This document shows positions 20,651 to 23,732 of a DNA stretch of 23,732 nt, in pieces. Position numbers and translations under genes: made by a program. The notes under the pieces were generated by a model. It was not told the DNA's origin and did not search any database. It saw only the letters and a list, made by a program, of their open reading frames with translations. Every line of letters starts with the position of its first letter. The first letter of the stretch is position 1. Location: contig VMHB01000002.1 of assembly GCA_007378985.1 (NCBI GenBank), positions 246,835-270,566 of the forward strand, read 5' to 3'. Origin of the DNA: Parcubacteria group bacterium Greene0714_7. GTDB lineage: Bacteria > Patescibacteria > Paceibacteria > UBA9973 > UBA2103.

Positions 20651-20906
20651 GCCGATGTAGCTCAGTTGGTAGAGCACGTCCATGGTGGGTCGCAGACCCT
20701 GCCCATTTATACAGTAATGTTTAGATGAATCCCGAATAACGGTTAATAGCCTCCAATGAGGCCAAGACCGTAGCGCTCTTTGCGCTCGAACGACTGACAA
20801 GGGCAACCTTAGGTGGTTGAAGATACAGTCTAGCCCTCTCGAATAAAAAAAGGGGAGGTGTAAGCGAAGGACGGGGTCATCGGTTCAATTCCGATCATCG
20901 GCTCCA
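20651..20906 (+). tRNA. tRNA-Thr(GGT) interrupted by a group I intron
   Basis: Exons are 20651-20686 and 20867-20903, with CCA at 20904-20906. The joined tRNA has acceptor GCCGATG/CATCGGC, D arm GCTC...GAGC, anticodon stem CGTCC/GGACG, loop ATGGTAA (GGT), T arm ATCGG-TTCAATT-CCGAT and discriminator T. It is very close in form to classical bacterial tRNA-Thr(GGT). Confidence 0.92.
20687..20866 (+). ncRNA. group I intron in tRNA-Thr (between U36 and A37)
   Basis: The 180-nt intron is one of the shorter group I forms. The exon ends in U36 and the intron ends in G (20866). P7 is GACTG (20792-20796) with CAGTC (20826-20830), a compensated change relative to GACTA/TAGTC in the other two introns. 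P1 forms between ATGG-T-GGGTC and GACCC-TG-CCCAT, with the splice-site U opposite G. Confidence 0.88.
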
Positions 20907-20915
20907 GAATTTTAG

Positions 20916-20958
20916 ATGCTCCGTGATAGTATGAAAATACATTAAGGAGCATTTTTTG
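20916..20958 (+). terminator. terminator of tRNA-Thr(GGT)
   Basis: Stem ATGCTCC (20916-20922) with GGAGCAT (20946-20952), an inner GTAT/ATAC pair, then TTTTTT. Confidence 0.8.
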
Positions 20959-20980
20959 TAGACAGTATATGGTGCATCAC

Positions 20981-21964
20981 ATGATGAAAAAACGGGCAGA
21001 ACTCCACTCACATCTCGGCTCATCCGTGGACCCCGTCATCATGTGGACGATTGCTCACCAGCAAGGCATCAAACTCCCCTCTAAAGACTATTGGGATTTT
21101 GAAGAAATGATTACTATGTCTGCGGACGAGCGAAATACCTCGCTCGAAGAAATGGATCGTAAATATTTTGAGTGGACAGAGCGCATCCAATCATCACCAG
21201 AAGCTCTCGAAGTGTCAGTGCACTCAGTCATTGGTGGGGGATATAGAAAATGCAACATCGTGCTACAGGAGCTTCGTTTTAATCCTATGCGTCGCAATCG
21301 CTCTGGTGAGAGAGATCTCGATCACATTATTAGTGCGAGTCTCCGAGGTATGGACCGCGCACTTCTGGAGTATCCTCAAGTTAAAGCGGGTATTCTTCTT
21401 TCCATGGATCGCCGGTTTTCAATTGAGCAGAATGAGATTATTTTAGACAAAGCAATTCGCTATGCTAAGGACGGCGTTGTCGGTATCGATATTGCAGGTC
21501 CGCATGTAAAGGATTTTTCTATGGAGGCACACGCCCCTTTATTTGCTCGTGCGCGCGACAGAGGACTTGGTGTCACCATTCATACGGGAGAAGAAGGTTC
21601 AGTTGATGAAATGCGCTATGTAGTAACTACAATCAAACCAAATAGAATCGGACACGGCATACTCGCGGCACAAGACCCATCACTTCTTGAGTTGGTGCGA
21701 GATGCTGGAATAACGCTTGAAATTTGTCCAACATCAAACTTGAAAAATAGCATCATTAAGAGTGTCGATGAGTTGCGCTCTACGCTCCGCGCTTTTGTGG
21801 ATAGTGGGGTGAAGTTCACCATCAATACTGATGGACCAGAAATGTATCAGTCCAACTTAGCTGACGAAGAAGCGTTTTTGCTTAAAGAAAATATTCTCAC
21901 CCAAGAAGAGATTGACCGTGCAACGGCGTGGGCATTTGATGCGACCTTTATTGCGGGTCGTTAA
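20981..21964 (+). CDS. adenosine deaminase-family protein
   Basis: The 327-aa protein is a TIM-barrel amidohydrolase of the ADA family. It has ELHSHLGSS (zinc ligands H9, H11), TIHTGEEG (H201, catalytic E204), NRIGHG (H225), EICPTSN and INTDGP (D284). These are the full metal and catalytic set for deamination of adenosine or adenine. The usual HLDGS is replaced by HLGSS, so substrate may differ from adenosine. ATG 20981 is preferred over 20969 because TATGGT (20968-20973) ends 7 nt before it. It converges on the spermidine synthase-like gene. Confidence 0.88.
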   Translation: MMKKRAELHSHLGSSVDPVIMWTIAHQQGIKLPSKDYWDFEEMITMSADERNTSLEEMDRKYFEWTERIQSSPEALEVSVHSVIGGGYRKCNIVLQELRFNPMRRNRSGERDLDHIISASLRGMDRALLEYPQVKAGILLSMDRRFSIEQNEIILDKAIRYAKDGVVGIDIAGPHVKDFSMEAHAPLFARARDRGLGVTIHTGEEGSVDEMRYVVTTIKPNRIGHGILAAQDPSLLELVRDAGITLEICPTSNLKNSIIKSVDELRSTLRAFVDSGVKFTINTDGPEMYQSNLADEEAFLLKENILTQEEIDRATAWAFDATFIAGR

Positions 21965-21985
21965 ATAGTTGAACTCCCGCTGATT

Positions 21986-23560
21986 TTAGTAGCGTCGTTC
22001 TCGAAGTGGTTTTGTTAGTGCTTCAACTGGAGCGTAGTTGTCGGTAAGAACAAGCGCTCCGCTCGAATTAATTTTTTCATTAGACATTTGTCGCAGTGTT
22101 ACAGGGTATTGGGTGAGCGTCAGTACTCCACTTTCTCCGATTGCGTGTGTCAGTAATTCGCGACCCATCTCATCGGCGCTCGCCATGACGACAATATTTT
22201 GTGTAGTACTAAGCGGTACATCTTTGATGCGGAAGACTTCCACATGTGTGAAGCTTGTACGCAAGGTTGAGAGTACACTTCCAAGGTATGGACTACCTTT
22301 GCCTTCAAAGGTGCCAATAATATTGAAGACTACGATGCCCCCTGGAGCAAGTGAATGACGTAATTTCTCAAATGCTTCTTGTGTCATGAGCTGATAGGGA
22401 ATTGAGAGGATTGAATTATAGGCATCTATGAAAACAATGTCGTATGGTTTTTTCCCATCGCCCGCCTCATTCAGAAATGTGCGTCCATCTGCATGAAAGA
22501 TGTTCATGGTAGGTGGACGAACAAAACCAAACCAACGCTCTGCCATTGCCGTCATCCCTGGGTCGAGCTCAACAACATCAATGGTGGCTTTTGGTGCGAT
22601 ACGCGCTGTGTGTCGGGGATATGAATAGTTACATCCACCAATGATGAGTATGTGTTCTGGTTCTGGTATTACACGAAACACAGCGTCAAATGCTTTTGTG
22701 TACTGGAAAATGGGCGTTTCATCTGCGTCCGTTGGGGCGTTGCCTTTCATGAGTGCCCCGCATTGTGTGCTATTTGGATCTGTACGCACTAAGCGGAGAT
22801 ATGTTTCGCCATCTCTGTGTGGTGCATCAATAATCCACATACGATTGTAGCGAGTGTCGATATCGGCAACGAGTGTTCCTACTACTGCTCCTGCGGCACT
22901 TGAAGCGAAGACTAGGTGCGTACTTATTAATGCACCTATAAAGAAAACAAATAGAGTGGTCATAGTCACTCTCTTTCCTTTAGTACTAAAAGGAATTGCA
23001 AGAACGATGAGGCTAATTCCAATACCAATGATTGATTCTTTTGAGCCCACATTTGGAATGAGCACAATGCCAGTGATGAGTGATCCGGCGACACTTCCAA
23101 TTGCTGCGATGGCGGACAAACGCCCGACGACACTGGCAGAGTCTGCAAGAGAACGGATACGAATTTTTGCTGCGATGGGGGAGACGGCCGCAAGAAGGAT
23201 ACTTGCTGGGAATAAAAGGAAGAGTGCAACCATCGCAGCACCTACAGTAAGGCCTGCGCTTTGTGCTAGTGCTGTGCCAACAATTGCAAATGCATCAGCT
23301 ACCATCCACGTTGTGGCAATTGCTATACCCGCACCTCCAAGTGTTATTGCTAGTAGTGTGCGAAGGCGTTGTTCATTTTTTGCACGATCAGCAAATATTC
23401 CACCAGCCCGATATCCTATTGCAAGGCCAGCAAGAACGACAGCAAGAATGCCAGCCCACACTTCTGCGGAAGAACCAAAGTAAGGAGTAAGAGATCTGCC
23501 GCCAACTATTTCAAGTGCAAGAATCGCCGCATTTGCAAAAAAGATAGCAACTTCAATCAC
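21986..23560 (-). CDS. membrane-fused spermidine synthase-like protein
   Basis: The 524-aa protein combines an N-terminal membrane half of about seven to eight helices (to residue ~225) with a C-terminal Rossmann aminopropyltransferase/methyltransferase fold. The latter has ILIIGGCNY (304-312), DVVELDP (328-334, E331 and D333), HADGRTFL (356-363), DIVFIDAYNS (374-383, D379) and PGGIVVFNIIG. The helices resemble the transporter-like half of fused MFS/spermidine synthases. Classical SpeE has an STDP-type motif where this protein has AYNS, so aminopropyl transfer is not assured. No SAM decarboxylase is seen here. Start is GTG at 23560, with TACTAT (23568-23573, minus) 7 nt away. Confidence 0.82.
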   Translation of the reverse strand: MIEVAIFFANAAILALEIVGGRSLTPYFGSSAEVWAGILAVVLAGLAIGYRAGGIFADRAKNEQRLRTLLAITLGGAGIAIATTWMVADAFAIVGTALAQSAGLTVGAAMVALFLLFPASILLAAVSPIAAKIRIRSLADSASVVGRLSAIAAIGSVAGSLITGIVLIPNVGSKESIIGIGISLIVLAIPFSTKGKRVTMTTLFVFFIGALISTHLVFASSAAGAVVGTLVADIDTRYNRMWIIDAPHRDGETYLRLVRTDPNSTQCGALMKGNAPTDADETPIFQYTKAFDAVFRVIPEPEHILIIGGCNYSYPRHTARIAPKATIDVVELDPGMTAMAERWFGFVRPPTMNIFHADGRTFLNEAGDGKKPYDIVFIDAYNSILSIPYQLMTQEAFEKLRHSLAPGGIVVFNIIGTFEGKGSPYLGSVLSTLRTSFTHVEVFRIKDVPLSTTQNIVVMASADEMGRELLTHAIGESGVLTLTQYPVTLRQMSNEKINSSGALVLTDNYAPVEALTKPLRERRY

Positions 23561-23631
23561 GGGGATAATAGTAACATTGGGAGATGGCTTGTTTGAATAT
23601 TGCTCTGTAATAGCTTAGGATTGTCAGACTT

Positions 23632-23707
23632 GCCGCCTTAGCTCAGCTAGTAGAGCAATGGTATCGTAAACCATAGGTCCCCAGTGCAAATCTGGGAGGC
23701 GGCTCCA
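23632..23707 (+). tRNA. tRNA-Thr(CGT)
   Basis: Acceptor GCCGCCT/AGGCGGC, D arm GCTC...GAGC, anticodon stem ATGGT/ACCAT with loop ATCGTAA (CGT), T stem CCCAG/CTGGG, discriminator T, and encoded CCA at 23705-23707. The T loop is TGCAAAT, with G at position 55 where bacteria almost always have T (pseudouridine site). It has no intron and no minihelix upstream. Confidence 0.92.
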
Positions 23708-23732
23708 AAATGATTTTGGCAAAAGGTATTTA

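Noticed and set aside
22854..23483. Long open frame (209 codons) on the plus strand
   Set aside because: It is the antisense shadow of the membrane half of the spermidine synthase-like gene, with alanine-, threonine- and proline-rich low-complexity content.

Overview
The window looks like a chromosomal segment of a Patescibacteria/CPR bacterium, most likely Parcubacteria (Paceibacteria). This is inferred from gene content and style. The proteins are compact. LigA has lost half of its zinc-finger cysteines, in the way I recall for Parcubacteria. A GatC-GatA pair sits next to a CPR-type membrane protein, and three tRNA genes carry group I introns. UGA is used as a stop (gatA, rsmI), so this is not the UGA-Gly code of Gracilibacteria/SR1. 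Shine-Dalgarno sequences are almost absent. Most genes instead have a TAnnnT hexamer ending 6-8 nt before the start codon, which suggests leaderless mRNAs.

Layout. 1-641: tRNA-associated repeats, a small zinc-ribbon ORF and tRNA-Leu(CAG). 644-6591: a polyamine block with agmatine deiminase, N-carbamoylputrescine amidase, a deoxyhypusine/homospermidine synthase-like enzyme, a cupin, a Nudix hydrolase and an arginine decarboxylase. Together these read as arginine > agmatine > N-carbamoylputrescine > putrescine > (homospermidine-type product or modified protein). 6696-10064: murD, a class I glutamine amidotransferase and murC. 10108-15962: a 41-aa leaderless ORF, rsmI, a small membrane protein, a 42-aa Cys-rich ORF, ligA, gatC, gatA and a membrane protein.

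16021-20958 is the unusual part. Initiator tRNA-Met, tRNA-Asp(GTC) and tRNA-Thr(GGT) are each split in the anticodon loop by a short group I intron (211, 232 and 180 nt), at three different loop positions. An elongator-type tRNA-Met and a free-standing LAGLIDADG endonuclease gene lie among them. Around these tRNAs are two repeat designs I do not recognise. The first is a 27-nt minihelix upstream of a tRNA. It copies that tRNA's 7-nt 5' acceptor strand, adds a near-constant 13-nt core, and closes with the perfect complement of the 7-mer. The second lies downstream of the tRNA terminator. It is an antisense copy of the tRNA 3' end, split at the T-stem/acceptor junction by exactly 25 nt of the form A-N9-CTGC-N9-GT.

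19088-23707: an endonuclease/exonuclease/phosphatase family protein, a polytopic membrane protein, an adenosine deaminase-like enzyme, a membrane-fused spermidine synthase-like protein and tRNA-Thr(CGT). Four intergenic regions also carry in-phase degenerate heptamer repeats related to CCCTAAA/CTAAACG directly upstream of genes (murC, gatC, gatA inverted, tRNA-fMet).
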